From the NCBI RefSeq assembly GCF_030247185.1, contig NC_080570.1, positions 125,852,650 through 125,916,649 on the forward strand: a DNA stretch of 64,000 nt, written 5' to 3'. Source of the stretch: Malaya genurostris (Eukaryota > Arthropoda > Insecta > Diptera > Culicidae). Positions 11,500 through 23,731 of this stretch are shown here, piece after piece. The position numbers and the translations under genes were made by a program. Below the pieces are notes generated by a model, which was not told the DNA's origin, made no database searches, and saw only the letters and a list, made by a program, of their open reading frames with translations. Position 1 is the stretch's first letter. Every line of letters starts with the position of its first letter.

Positions 11500-12240
11500 C
11501 AGTAGCTAATGAAAAAACCTGTTTTAATCCACCTAGTGGTGTAATGGTGCCTTTCTCATTTACATTCCACGTGAAATCGATGCATGATTCATATTGGACA
11601 TTTTGAACAACTGAATAAGACGGTTTGAAATTTTGGACACCCACCTTGTAGTTCCGGAACTGAAAATCTGATCCGGATAAAGTTATGTATGGAATCATTA
11701 GAACTTTCATTTGAACCTAACCAAGCCATCGCTGAAAAAAGTGAATTCCTTTCATTTTAGAGTTTGCGACCACTATTTCTGGTGCTTCCGAAACCAGAAG
11801 CCGGGACTAAAATGTATTCTATTCTGTAAGCCCGGAAATGGTAGTCAGATCCAGATAAAATTCAGTTTTTATTGAACCATAAGACCATTCATTTGGATCT
11901 AAGTTTGTAAAATGTTCCACTCCATCTCTAAGAAAAGTGAGTAAGTAATTTGAAATAGGAATTTTTACACTAATCACCCTGTAATTCCGGACCCGGAAGT
12001 TATATCAAAATGAAGTGAAGTGGAACCGGAAGTGAGATCCAAACAAAATTCAGGAATTTTATATGGATCCGCAAGATCTTTTGTTTGATTCTAAGTTCGT
12101 GAAAACCGGTTCAGCCATCTCCGAGAAAATTTAGTGCAAAAAAAAACGTTACATACACATACACAGACATTTTGCACACTCGACGAACTGAGGCGAATGG
12201 TATATTAAACTCATTGCATAACCTTTCAACATGATAAAGG
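11500..12240. repeat. dispersed repeat with CCGGAACCGGAAGT signature
   Basis: The segment contains several degenerate modules of the type TAATTCCGGAACCGGAAGT...AAATTCAGGAATTT...AAGATCTTT...AAGTTCGTGAAAA. It ends with a poly(A)-like stretch, ACATACACATACACAGACATTTTG and GCATAACCTTTCAACATGATAAAGG. Related copies are at 27740-28159, 34074-34640 and 55883-56245. It has no coding potential. Confidence 0.65.
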
Positions 12241-12589
12241 CTAAATTTCTGTTTGAGCTGTTAGTAGAATGTTCTCACTAATAGTACTGTTGTTGTACCG
12301 TTGAATTCCACTATGTTATATCACGTCATTACACTCTCACAAAGTCACTATTTTTCCGAAAGTGTATCAAACGTTATAATACAGATACGTATTTCGGAAT
12401 GCTATTTGCATCCTTCTTCAGTGTATCGGTTTTATACACCGATACACTGAAGAAGGATGCAAATAGCATTCCGAAATACGTATCTGTATTATAACGTTTG
12501 ATACACTTTCGGAAAAATAGTGACTTTGTGAGAGTGTAATGACGTGATATAACATAGTGGAATTCAACGGTACAACAACAGTACTATTA
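12241..12589 (+). mobile_element. fold-back (palindromic) element, copy 2
   Basis: Same family as 4067-4446 but inverted, and lacking a short internal duplication. Arms of about 140 bases meet near 12437. The unpaired tail CTAAATTTCTGTTTGAGCTG begins the element. It is flanked by the direct repeat ATGATAAAGG (12231-12240 and 12590-12599). It sits at the end of the CCGGAACCGG repeat and inside the first intron of Trxr-1. Confidence 0.88.
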
Positions 12590-12599
12590 ATGATAAAGG

Positions 12600-14030
12600 C
12601 AAAAAGTACACCAGTTTCTCACTAAAAGCCCTGTCAGTGTCTCCGTACAGTGGGAAATCTAGATTTATTTGATTTATGCTATTGTATAAATCGAAATAAA
12701 GCTCAAAAACTTTTCCGATCTGTATATCCTATTAGTTACTGGCTAAAAATAAAGCAACTATTTTCGGCTCCGGATGTACCAGAAAAAAGGTAAAAATGAG
12801 ATAGAGTTGAATAGGATTTCTTGAAAACGGTTAATCAGAATTCCACTAGCTGAAGCTGATCTGGTTAGCCTATGTTTGTGCTTAGGCACATAACCGTCTT
12901 TGACTCGTCAGTGCAAAGCAAACTTAAGCAGTTCAACTTGAAACCCCTAAGCAGACGTAAAGTTAATGCTATTTGCAAAACACTTTGTATTTGGCACCGA
13001 AGTGCCACGTCTTCACTAACGTGCCGAACGAAAACGTTGTTTTCGGCTTATACTGGCTTGTTTGTGGCACATAACTATTATTAATTTTCTTCACATTTCG
13101 TCTTAGGCTCGTCAGTGCAGAGCAGTCCAAATTGAACTACTTAGTGCTTAGCGGTTCAAGTTGAAGAACTGCATAGCGGTTCAAGTTCAAAAAAAAATAA
13201 AAAAAGAGAAATAATAATTGAAACTGTTTCACTTTGTAGGTCTTGCTAGTTAATAGCGATAGAAACACACCACGGGTCTATCGAAGAAATCTTTTTCTGT
13301 ATTTTTAAACAATTGCTAATTTCCTTAGATTGTAAATTGTTAAGTCCGTTGATTTTGTTTACGGATAGTGGTTTAATGATGCCTTACTCATATTTCTTAT
13401 ATTTTCATACATATCACTAAGCGATTCTGTCACAAAATTTTATTTCAAAGTGGAATAAAAATTAGAAAGATTTTTCGGAGAAAAGACTAACATAACATTT
13501 CAATTTATAAACAATTATGTCAAATTAAAACTTTTGGCCGCTACCTAATTTTGGTCAAAACCTACCCAAAATCAACTAAAGTGCATCTCCCCAATTTTAG
13601 GTAACGAGTAATGACTTCAAAATTTAGGTAAATGTAAGTTTAGTAAAAGTGTTATGCCATAACAAAGCACGCTACCCATTTTTTACGATCAAATCAAAGT
13701 TTGAGTAGATATCGACCTAATTTTGGGTAGTTTATAGAAGAGCTCGACAATGAGTGATTTCTCCTCAAAAAATAGGTAAACATGATTTTCAGTGCAGCCG
13801 AAGTCGGTTCGTTTAGCAAGTAACTAACATAACCTACAAATTGAAATACGCTTGAGACAAATTTAGAAGAATTTTTCTTCTTTTGAATCGTTCTAAATGA
13901 CAGTGTGTAATTTTAAACACACTTTACGTGTAAGCATGTTGAAATTGGATCATCCATATCTGAGAAAACTGAGTGGTAGCAAGAAAATGCATTTTGTCGG
14001 TTTCGTCATTTATTCAATTATTTCTCAGAA
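12600..14030. other. Trxr-1 intron, unassigned with short internal repeats
   Basis: No gene is recognised. The phrase CTCGTCAGTGCA(A/G)AGCA occurs at about 12905 and 13108 with related flanks. Around 13545-13785 are paired TACCTAATTTTGG / CCAATTTTAGGTA-like motifs in both orientations, probably a short non-autonomous element. Confidence 0.35.
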
Positions 14031-14033
14031 ACC

Positions 14034-14110
14034 AGAAGAAGCCGAAAGCCGTTTCGTTGAATGCCATTTCACCAAAAGAGTCATTTCGCCGAAAGGGTAA
14101 TTTTGCCGAA
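14034..14110. repeat. degenerate TTCGGCGAAATG minisatellite, short copy
   Basis: Motifs GCCGAAAGCCGTTTCGTTGAATGCC, TCATTTCGCCGAAAGGG and TTTTGCCGAA follow each other with a spacing of about 15-20 bases. It is the same motif as the longer array at 16507-16622. Confidence 0.6.
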
Positions 14111-14639
14111 TTCGTCATTGGTCTCAATATCGTAATTGGAATTACGATAATAAAATAAGACAAATAAAAAATAATTATGTTTACTCCCGTTTTGTTGACC
14201 TGCAATCGTACTTCTGATATGATCCAGAGACTTGAAAATTTTTTTTAGGTTTTTTCATGATCCTCAGAACGGAATTCCCAAAATAACTTGTTGACTTTAT
14301 TAGTGTAGCATCAGGCAATTGTTTGCGGAATTTTTCGATGACTGAGTGCAGATAGAAAAATATCTAATGCGGCTTCGCCACATCGTTTTGTTCGTATGCT
14401 ATCCGACCTCGCTACCGCTTGTTCGGACCTAACTGAAGTAAAAAGTACGATTTTTAATGTCACAGACATTACTGGAGGACGTGAATACGAATAAAACTGA
14501 CATATTTCTTTCTCACTTCCGGATAGAGATAATCATTCGTATTAGATTGCGTATATTTTGTCACTTTCTTTACTACAGTACGACTAATTGACGGCAAACA
14601 TATTCTACCATACAATTAAATAACACGGAACAAATACAG

Positions 14640-15065
14640 TTTTGTAGATTTAGATCAAAAACCCAGGTCATAAATTTAGTTCTAGAAGTAAGGAACTGAA
14701 GTTATTTCTAGAATTTTCCAAATTGCGTTATAGAACTAAATTCTGAACTTGAATTCCAAGTCTTAATATCGAAACTGAACCCAGTTCCAGCATCTAAATC
14801 ATGTCCACAATTTAGTTCCAACATGTAGGCTCTGAATTCTTGAAATGAATTCTGAGACTGAATTGATGAATTAAATTCTGAAATTTAAATCAGGAATTTT
14901 TGAATTCTGTTATTAAATGATTCGGTGTTCAGAATCCCTGAATTTGAAACCTTTTTCAAAATCCTAAAATTGGATTCAGTTCTAGAGTCATAGTTTTAGT
15001 TTTATTTTTTTAGTCTGTGATCTGGAACGAAATTTTGAAATTGAAGTATGAAACTAAATTCGGAA
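14640..15065. repeat. degenerate GAACTGAATTC/TTCTGAATT array
   Basis: Dozens of variants of GTTCTGAATTCAG, AACTGAATTCTGA and similar follow each other without a fixed period. The array resumes at about 15765-15835, so the repeat at 15066-15725 appears to have inserted into it. A similar array is seen at 56725-57000. Confidence 0.55.
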
Positions 15066-15725
15066 CTTAAAACTACAAGGATCAGCCCCATGGGGTTGTT
15101 CAAGCCATTGATGTGGAACAAGGCAACCAAAATTTCTAATGATCGACATTTTCAATTAATCGTCACACTTTTGAATCCGCAAATGCACGAGAATCTGCGA
15201 ACCCAGAATATAGATAGTCGACGAAATTACATTAATAGCCCAAATGTATGCAATTATATGTGTGTACATGATTGCGATACGAATATCGATATTTAAGCTT
15301 CTCTTCGCCAAGCTTGTATTCAAGTTTTGTATGCAAGCAGTTTTTTTATAGCGGTTCTCTATCTTTCTGCGATTTTGATTGAAGTGAAACTTTTTCTCAT
15401 TATCAATCGAGTTCATCTTATATAAATTAGAAATTAATCTTATGCACTCAAAAGCGATGCTTTCCCTTTGATATATCGCTTACTTCTTCAAAACCATCGA
15501 CTATGGCAGGGTATGCCGGAGATTTTTTGCAGACAAAATAGAACACTGCTAGCTATTAATCATTATTTCAATGATATACAATTAAAAATACATGGCTATG
15601 AACATTCAAATCAATACGTAGAAATATTTCCAATCAAATGGTAACATAATATTAATAATTGATTCAAAATTGACTGCGCTATAATTGTTCAAAACCTGAC
15701 CACATTTTTCTGGAGTTTCTAATAT
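15066..15725. repeat. dispersed repeat R (AAGGATCAGCCCCATGGGGTTG)
   Basis: Starts AAACTACAAGGATCAGCCCC and ends near CTGACCACATTTTTC. The same order of sequence occurs at 21777-22175 plus 23820-24110, where about 1.65 kb has been inserted between ACTCAAAA and GCGATGCTTTCC. No coding potential is seen. The left breakpoint of the 6.3-kb tandem duplication lies inside the second copy. Confidence 0.7.
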
Positions 15726-16254
15726 ATAGAAAACAAAAATGTGTTCCACATGAAAATTAACTTCAGAATTCAGGTGGACCAGAATATAGGTTCTGAGATT
15801 AGTTCTTGAATTTAACTAAAAATTCAGTTCTCTACTACTGCTGGTTTACTGTTAGCCACGACGTCTGAATGCGAAGAAGAGCACCACCTGAGTATTTGAA
15901 GTTTTTGCCACCTCATTATTACTGACGGTGTTGAAGAACCTCAGTACGATATCCAGTTCTGTCTAACGTACTAGAAAAAATGAATAATTTTCGGTCAAGA
16001 TTTAACTATTACACTCGGCCAGTAGAACATCGCAACTGATATGTGCCTGACTACCTCAAAATCGTCGTCCTGGTGCGAAAAAGGCAAGCAAACGAAATGA
16101 GTTTTCCTCGTTGTTTCCAAAAGTTTGAGAAAAAATAGATTTTGAGTTATTTATGGTTTTTTTACACTGTTGAAAATTTTATCACAAATTCCTGATTATA
16201 TTACTGATAGCATGGAGAAAAAATTATGTTGTTGCGTTAAGTATAACAAGAGAT

Positions 16255-16345
16255 ATCCACGATCATAAACTTATCACTCTCCCAGAGGGTAAATTTTGAA
16301 AAGGCGCCCCATAGTAAAGTAAGTCGTATTCACGACAAAAAAACA
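16255..16345 (-). repeat. short dispersed repeat (GTCGTGAATACGACTTACTTTAC)
   Basis: Minus strand reads TCGTGAATACGACTTACTTTACTATGGGG, then CTTTTCAAAATT. Plus-strand copies are at 56315-56365 and about 57640-57685, and a fragment is at 42335-42365. Its origin is unknown; no open frame is conserved between copies. Confidence 0.55.
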
Positions 16346-16506
16346 GCTTTGAGTAGACCGGGCAAAGAGGACTGTTACAGGTTTGTATGCAAGAGGCCGC
16401 CGCTTCCGATGGCGGGTCGGCAGCCAACTCAGCTCGGCGGCTTTGTGCCATCTTGGCTTCGGTTATGTGGCATGCGGAGATTTAAAGCAAAAAAATATTT
16501 TTGACC

Positions 16507-16622
16507 CTAAAAAAATGACCCTTTCGGCGAAATGGCTTTTTCGGCGAAATAACCCTTTCGGTGAAATGACTTTCGGCAAAACGGCATTCGGCGAAACGGC
16601 TTTCGGCGGAATGACCCGCTCC
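16507..16622. repeat. TTCGGCGAAATG minisatellite
   Basis: About seven degenerate units of 13-17 bases (TTTCGGCGAAATGGC, TTTTCGGCGAAATAACC, CTTTCGGTGAAATGAC, TTTCGGCAAAACGGC, ATTCGGCGAAACGGC, TTTCGGCGGAATGACC). Confidence 0.75.
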
Positions 16623-16624
16623 CG

Positions 16625-18386
16625 TAACTTTCAAACCTCTTAACTTCTTCGAGAAAATTGAGCGGTTCAAAAAATCTTATATATCACTATGGGTCTCCGA
16701 GGCTCCGTTCGAAATGTTTTTCTAACATTTTATTTACATGAAAGAGCATTGAATATTCTCGTTTATTGCAGAGGCTTGCGGGGAACACTTTCTCACGCGA
16801 ACCGCTTAACTATATTCAAAACAATGAAATAATTATTGAAGAAAAATGTATTGTGGTAAATGCGAACGGTTCGAGTCTTAACAATTGATTGCAAGCAATC
16901 GAAATTTTTTAGAAGAAAAAGGATTTCGTTCAAGTTTACGAGTTTTTATATACGAACAATCAAAAAAACGAAAATCGATTATAAAGTTTTTGAGAATATG
17001 ATACGTTCGCCGCATCGGTATTTTCCAAAACACGCTATTCCGAGAAAATTACGTTTAAAGTTTCTCTCACCAAGTGCTTAGGGATGTACCGAACTGCGAA
17101 CGAAATTTGAAATCAAGTGCTCCGATCCGAAATTCTCACAGAACATGTAATAAAAAAAATCTGGGTTTTCTATGCCCCAACTTTGTATATATTTGCCAAT
17201 GAGCTATGAACAGGGTGGTACAGACCACGTAGTTTACCTGAGTTAGTAGCCAAAATTTTCTAACCAATTTGGTTGACAGCACATTCAAAATAAACAAGCT
17301 TTGATTCAATGACAACTAGATCGAATGGTATGACGATAGCAAACATGAGGTTTTGTGGTTACGCTTGTCTTATTAAAGCAAAGCTCATTTCACTTACACA
17401 AAACTTTATGTTTTAGTTCCTATCTCATTTGCTTATTAGGACCTTTTTGAATTGCTGCTAGATATCGATAGCTTATAAATAATTCACCTTATTTTAAAAA
17501 TCGATTTTCAGAATGATTACGAAGCATTTCGCTGTGAGCGAGTTAGAAAATGTGATACTCACCTACACAAATCATTCGTTATTCCTACGTAGTAATTTGC
17601 AATTGCAAGTCATGCTTCGTTTTAAGTTTCAGTCGGAAAGCCACGTGCTTGTCTAACAATGAATCAAACCAGCACATACTGTGAATAAAGTGAAGTGAAT
17701 GTACTGATTTTCCCTTGAAAACAATTCGCATACCTTCCAGATCATTAAATAGTTTATTAGTTATTCCAAAGCAAATATGTCACAAATTCCGTAGCTCAAA
17801 TAGTAATCCCAGAGGAACTCAGTTGTTCGTTCAATTTTGCGGTGAGTGTTTTGTTGTGGTCACTAACATGTGCACAACAACACTCACCATGGAAGCCGTT
17901 CGTAGGCAGATTTGCAATGCATATCTAGACTATTTAATGTATGGTTCCTGTTGGGTCCTATATAAATATCATTTATATTCATCAGAAAATGCATTAGTCC
18001 CATGGGAAATGCCTACATATAACACTATTTTACTAATATGTTTATTTGAGAAATCAGATCAGATAGAGTGACCATTCCAATACACATACGCCACAGCCAC
18101 AGTGCTTCACACATTAATCGAACAGCACTATTCACACCACAGTACTCCGTGGAATAGGTAACAGTTCGATTGTGTTTTCTTTTGAGATGCCATAACTGGC
18201 AGCCGTAACGATTCAGTGTTAAATACTATTGTTTCGTTAGTTTGTTCCACACTGGCTATGTGTCTTTAAGTGCTTAGTGTTGTAAAAACTAGAATCGAAA
18301 GCCTGGCACAACGTTGTGAAATAATCTCGCCAGCGAATCACACTTCGAAAAAGTGATAACACAAGAAAAAGTAAACGGCATCAGAA
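16625..18386. other. Trxr-1 intron 1, upstream of the mitochondrial first exon
   Basis: No gene is recognised. The last few hundred bases should contain the promoter and 5' UTR of the mitochondrial Trxr-1 transcript. TATATAAA near 17957 and TCAGT near 18212 are possible core elements, but neither pairing is convincing. Confidence 0.3.
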
Positions 18387-18474
18387 ATGTCACTGCTTGT
18401 GACACGACGTATTGGAAGCCTTATAAATGTGCGTTTCTCGAGGTACCTCAGCACACACACCATGCTGCTATCGA
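18387..18474 (+). CDS. Trxr-1: thioredoxin reductase, alternative first coding exon (mitochondrial-type presequence)
   Basis: The exon encodes 29 residues starting MSLLVTRRIGSLINVRF and continuing SRYLSTHTMLLS, plus one base, then the strong donor GTAAGT at 18475. Phase 1 matches the shared acceptor at 24736 and creates Lys at the junction (LLSKENFDYDL). The peptide has Arg at positions 7, 8, 16 and 19, is rich in Ser, Thr and Leu, and has no Asp or Glu: the composition of a mitochondrial targeting presequence. Fly and mosquito Trxr-1 genes are known to make cytosolic and mitochondrial forms from alternative first exons. The spliced product would be 521 aa. An in-frame Met at residue 26 could allow a second, untargeted form. 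Confidence 0.8.
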
Positions 18475-19976
18475 GTAAGTGACATTACCGGTGGAGTTGT
18501 TTCGTGTTGCATCTAGTCAATGCTACTGTTGCATTGAAAATGTTTTCAAAATTTCGCATGTTTTTCTGTAACAGTAGTTGTTGTAGCATATATATATTAC
18601 TTTTTAGGTGATGTTCTCGACTAATAGTTCGTTCCATTTTGTCAAAAGTTTTAATTCATTTTCAAATTTTGTGGTTACGGCTTAATTTTTGTTGGCTAAT
18701 CTCTGATATAAATTGAGTGGTTCTGATTTTATAAGTGCAGAAGATGTCGGAAGTAATTGAAAATATAAATATCCGAACAGTAAGCTTGCAATCTGGTGAT
18801 CTTTACTACTCAAGCTCAACGTCTTAAATGGACAATAACAACAGCAGTATTTATCGACTTTTCATCAATTTCATTCAATGTGATTTTTTTTCTTCACACT
18901 AAATGGACAAAATCCCAACTATTGACAGTGTATTTCAAGACCCATTTGGTAGTTGGAATTAGAGCTTGAGCAACCACCCCTGATTTCTACTCTGTTACTG
19001 ATCATTTTTGGATCATTGGAAGTGGCATAGATGATTGAATTTGGGATGGGCGTAACATCCTTCACTCAGTAACTCCTGGTAATCCCAAAAATAATTGACC
19101 AGCGACGGCATAATCTAAAAGTAGGTAGGTCGATTGAGAAAGGTGGGAAACGTTAAACTTACATTTTCTAGAGGCCGCATATTTTACAAACCACATAAGT
19201 GAAAATCAGCATGTGTCAGAAGAAAGTGTACGAGAGATATCCAGCACATTGACAAGAATGATTCGCTCTAGTAAGTGCTATGTCGGGGTTCGGTGGGCGA
19301 TTATTTCCCTCAAAATAAGGTAAACAAACAATCGAGAACTATAAATCGAGTAAAGTAAAGCAATCGCCTTTATCGTAATGAAGACGTTCTGATCGATAAT
19401 TTATGGGGATTGATCTTTGCAGAAGGATGCTTACCACACAGTAACATAGCTTCCCAGCAGGGAACTGGAGATATCTTCACGATAACTTCACTTTCTGTGC
19501 ATAGTTTCCAGCGTAGTCGATGGATGGGCACCACCTAATTTTTGGAATTTTTTACACAACCGCTTGAAATCGTTCGCTGATTTTGCCGCGAGTTGAAATT
19601 TCTTGATCTCCAACACAATCTCAATCAAGTTGGAATCTGTAAATTTAGGAGTCAATCCATTGCAGTGGTTCAAAATCAAAATTTCATGCCCTTCATCAAT
19701 TTATTGCTTTTATCTTCCGCAATGTTTTAGAGCTATTCCCTCCGCGATGTAGTTTTTTAGGGCTGCGAATCACTATCATGAACAACTTTGTTCTATCGAT
19801 AATTGTTTCTAGCAAAAAGTGTTTTTTTTGTTTATTTTTTCAAATTCAATATAATAATTTATTATTCTAAATTTATTACAATATAATGGTCATGTTGTCG
19901 TTTTCTTAAAATTGTGTGCTATTTTCTTTTTGAACTATAATTTTCGAAATACAGTCCTAGAACTGGAACTGGACTG
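18475..19976. other. Trxr-1 intron, nothing recognised
   Basis: AT-rich sequence with scattered short frames and no domain match. Confidence 0.3.
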
Positions 19977-19977
19977 G

Positions 19978-20200
19978 AACAAACGTATCCCCAGCAAGCC
20001 GTTCTAGTTTTATTTATTCGACCAGTTCTTCTGTCAAATTTAAAACTGGTCTACGATGCCGTTATATTTTTTGTATATTTGAAACACGAGTAAAACATTG
20101 CTGGGACTGCCAGTATTTTTTGTTATAAAATTCGGATGTAAATTTGGTAACTGACATAAATTATGCATCTAGAACTAGAACACTACTGAATATGCCCTAA
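19978..20200 (+). repeat. MITE-like repeat family A, copy 1
   Basis: Runs from GAACAAACGTATCCCCAGC through TTTAAAACTGGTC and GCTGGGACTGCCAG to AACACTACTGAATATGCCC. The same unit recurs at 27451-27735, 33785-34069, 36255-36511 (-), 43181-43305 (truncated) and 45371-45640 (-). Full copies of about 260-285 bases also carry GCAGCTGCGAGATTCATATGGG at one end. It is non-coding. Confidence 0.7.
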
Positions 20201-20649
20201 CATGCTTTTGTATAGAAAACTTGAACTCGATCGAGCTACAGAACGCAAAATTTCGTATTCGATCCAAACAAATACAGAATAGAGATAATTACTTCGAGTT
20301 TTTTTACCTTTATTAGAAAGGCAGAATTGCTGAAAAAACCGACTATTGAAGGGAGCCTCGGAGTCCCATAGTGTTATATACCATTCGACTCAGTTCAACG
20401 AGATCGAAAAATGTCTGTGTGTTTTTTACCGCTCTTATACATATAATGGTACCAATATTTTGTGATCACCTCTAATTTCGTAGAGCGCTAGTGCTCAAAA
20501 GTTTAAGCAAAAAAATTGTTTTGATGCCAAAGGTCTTAGAATTGCATGAAACGTCGATATTTAGTGTCATCTCGGAAAAAAATTTTGTTTTTGAAAAAAA
20601 TCAACTTTCTGGAACTTATAAGTGCAGCTGAAACACATCAAATACATTG

Positions 20650-21346
20650 TGAATGTTTATGGTGATAATGCCCTAACTGATAAATAATATTTGGAATGTT
20701 CTCGACGTTTCAAGAATGGAAATTTCAGCGTTAAAGACAGGCTTCGCACTGGACAACCAAAAAAAATCGAAGACAAACGACGAGGATCCGATTCATCTGC
20801 AAGAGAAACTTGCAGAATCATTGGAAGCGACTGAAAAAGTAGTTTCCATATTATTAAAATCCGTGGGAATGATTCAAAACCAAGACAGTTGGGTGCCTTA
20901 TGAACTTAAACCGAGAGACATTGGAAGGCGATTTTTTATTTGCGAGAAGCTGATTCAAAGGCAATAAATAAAGGGTTTTTAAAATTAAATTGTTACTGGG
21001 ACTGAAAAATAACCTCAAAAACAAAAGAATCTACGGTCAATTGTTGTCATTGACCCTTAACATCAACACTAAGGCCGAATATTCATGATCCGAGGGTCAT
21101 GTTGCGTATCTGGTAGGGTCAAAGTGTGTTGTGTACTATGAGCTGCTACAACCAGACGATAGCATATTGATTCTTTTGAGCCGTGCATTACGAAAAGAAC
21201 AGCCGGAATACAGGCAAATATATGATAAAGTTTTTCTCGTGCATGACAACGCTCGGACTCTTGTCGCTTCATTTGCAGAAATCAAAAATTTGCTTCAAAC
21301 TTCACCCTCAAAAGACGAAACATTTTTTCGAGGTGGGAAAAAATAA
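20650..21346 (+). mobile_element. decayed mariner transposase
   Basis: Plus-strand frames read NGNFSVKDRLRTGQPKKIED, LQEKLAESLEATEKVVS, GMIQNQDSWVPYELKPRDI and, after a deletion and frame changes, VYYELLQPDDSI and HDNARTLVA. That is the order of a mariner transposase: helix-turn-helix end, WVPHEL-type linker, catalytic core with the second catalytic Asp (HDNAR). The first catalytic Asp region is deleted. It lies in the Trxr-1 intron. Confidence 0.85.
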
Positions 21347-22325
21347 TAACTAGCGATGGACGATACGATAATTTGTACTCCCAATATTATGTGTTCGAAG
21401 GGGATTCGCGATATAAAAAGGTTGGGAATCACTATTATAGAAATTATCAATGTAGTTGTTACTGGAAAAGGATAGTTATTCTCTACGACAATATTGTAGA
21501 AAACTTAATTTCTAGTAAACTTGCTGAAGAAACTGAATCACCGGATGTATCCATTAATTTGGTATGCAGAGGTTTTACTAAAAGGAATCCCCAGTGAACT
21601 ACTACAAAGCCGGGGTTAAAAAATATGAATAATAATTTTACGAAAGGTTTCCGAAAATCAGTTCTTTGATTTGAACTTTTTATCACATTTTTTAGAGAAA
21701 AGATTTGTTCTACAAAGTGATAGATTTCAAAAGAATTTGTAAAATATATATTGAAATATGATTATTTTTATATGAAAAACTACAAGGATCAGCCCCATGG
21801 GGTTGTTCAAGCCATTGATGTGGAACTAGGCAACCAAAATTTCTAATGATCTACAATCAAAAATCAATCGTCACACTTTTGAATCCGCAATTGCACGAGA
21901 GTCTGCTTAGATTGATCTTGATTAGGACCCAGCACCGAACGTTGTTTGTCTTGATTTGTATTTGTTTTATAGCCGACGAAATTACGCCAATATCCCAAAT
22001 GTATGCAGTTATATTTTTGTACATACTTGCGATACGGATTTCGATATTCAAGCTCTTCTTCGCCAAGCTTGTGTTCAAGTTTTGTAGTTTCTCTACCATT
22101 CTGCGATATCGGTTGAAGCGATAAACTTTTTCTCATTATCAATCGAGTTTATCTTACATAAATCCTAAGCACTCAAAATTTACCCTGAGGTAGCTGTCAA
22201 TTTCTCAGGCGAAAACGACATAACATGGAATTTTATCCAAGCACAAAATCAGAACATGCCAATTAAAGCTTCTGATCGTTTTATGGCACTTTTTGTCTTG
22301 CTGTCTAGCAACAACCTACCTCTAG

Positions 22326-23731
22326 CACCCAAGTAGCAATCCGCAACTAGTTCTGATACGACAAAGTCCAAACTATGTTGCAACAAGAGCACGAATATGT
22401 TTTACTGGTTAAAACATGGTGACAGCAATGTTTCATCATAACATAACTAGTTACGAAATAGTTATTTAGGTTTCCAATAATAACATCTTTGTGTCATATT
22501 GAATTAAATATAATTTATAAGCTATCGTTACTTAATCCAAACATATCTTTAATCACAACAATGCTTCTAGATACTAGTTGAAAATAAGTTTATTTGACTT
22601 CAATAGTAGCAACCCGTAACTAGTTTTGATATCACTTAACCCAACTGTGTTGCAACAAGAGCACGAACATGTTTTTATGTTATACTGATTAAAACAAGGT
22701 GACTGCAGTGTTTCTTTAAAACGTAAACATTGAACTAACTATCATTTGTAAGTTATCGTTACTTGATTCTAACATATCTTTAATCACAGCTATGCTTTTA
22801 GGTACTAGTTGAAAAAAGGTTTATTTTCCGTTGCGAAACCATTATAAATACATAAGCGTATATGTAAATCGTTACTGTGAATTGATGTAGTAATAACTTA
22901 GATACTATAAGATTATAACATATAATTTCTTCATTGATTCAGATAGTTATCGGTAGGTTTTCCCAACGTTATGATAACGAAAATGCAAACAAAACAACCT
23001 TTGTTGGCTTGAATATGGTGAACACAATATGGAGTCTCAAGAAGTGTATGAAACATAAATAAAACCAGGATATTACTTGTTTTAAAACTACTTTTTGCCG
23101 AAAATAGTGAAAGGCAGTCGAGCTTGTTGCAGTTTGTTCTATGCACTGTCATAAACACGAAGAAAATAATATAGGGATTGAACATCGATTGTGATAATAT
23201 CATAGTTCTCATGATATATGAATTTAAAATGATGAGAAATCACTCTACTTGGAATAATTTTGAGCATTATGAACATAGTGTTATTTTGCTGTTTATTTTT
23301 TATATCTTTATAAACAGATTTTGATTGAAGGCGCATAAAAAACAGTTAAGTAAAATTTAATTCCGCTCGACAGTTTCAAAATCGTTGTGAAATTTGTACC
23401 TTGTATCAAGTTTGTGATTTAAAGTACTCTTCTGCTTTTTTATTGATGATAGAAAAGTGTTCTGTATTCATTCAATGTTTATAATTTCGATTGTGACTAA
23501 TTTTCAACTAGTTTACTTGAAAACAAGTTATTTTCAAGTTATGAAAAGATAAGTTCTTTCAGTATGGCATTACAATGTAACGACAACTTATTTTTAACCG
23601 ACATAGAAACTAGTAGAAACTGCGCTTTTTGAGTCATGCAAGTGGTTAGATGTTAGTAACAATCACTCAAATATCTGGTTGCAAACTAGTCACAAACAAG
23701 CTAGCGTAACAAAAATTGTTACTTGGGCATG
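22326..23731. mobile_element. inserted non-autonomous element with CCCAAGTA(G/A)CAA ends and internal direct repeats
   Basis: The left end reads ACCCAAGTAGCAATCCGCAAC; the right end read backwards is GCCCAAGTAACAATTTTTG. Inside, a block beginning GTAGCAAYCCGTAACTAGTT and containing TGTTGCAACAAGAGCACGAA occurs twice (about 22331 and 22606). The element disrupts a copy of repeat R that is uninterrupted at 15.1-15.7 kb. No domain is recognisable. The exact copy in unit 2 is at 28660-30065. Confidence 0.5.
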
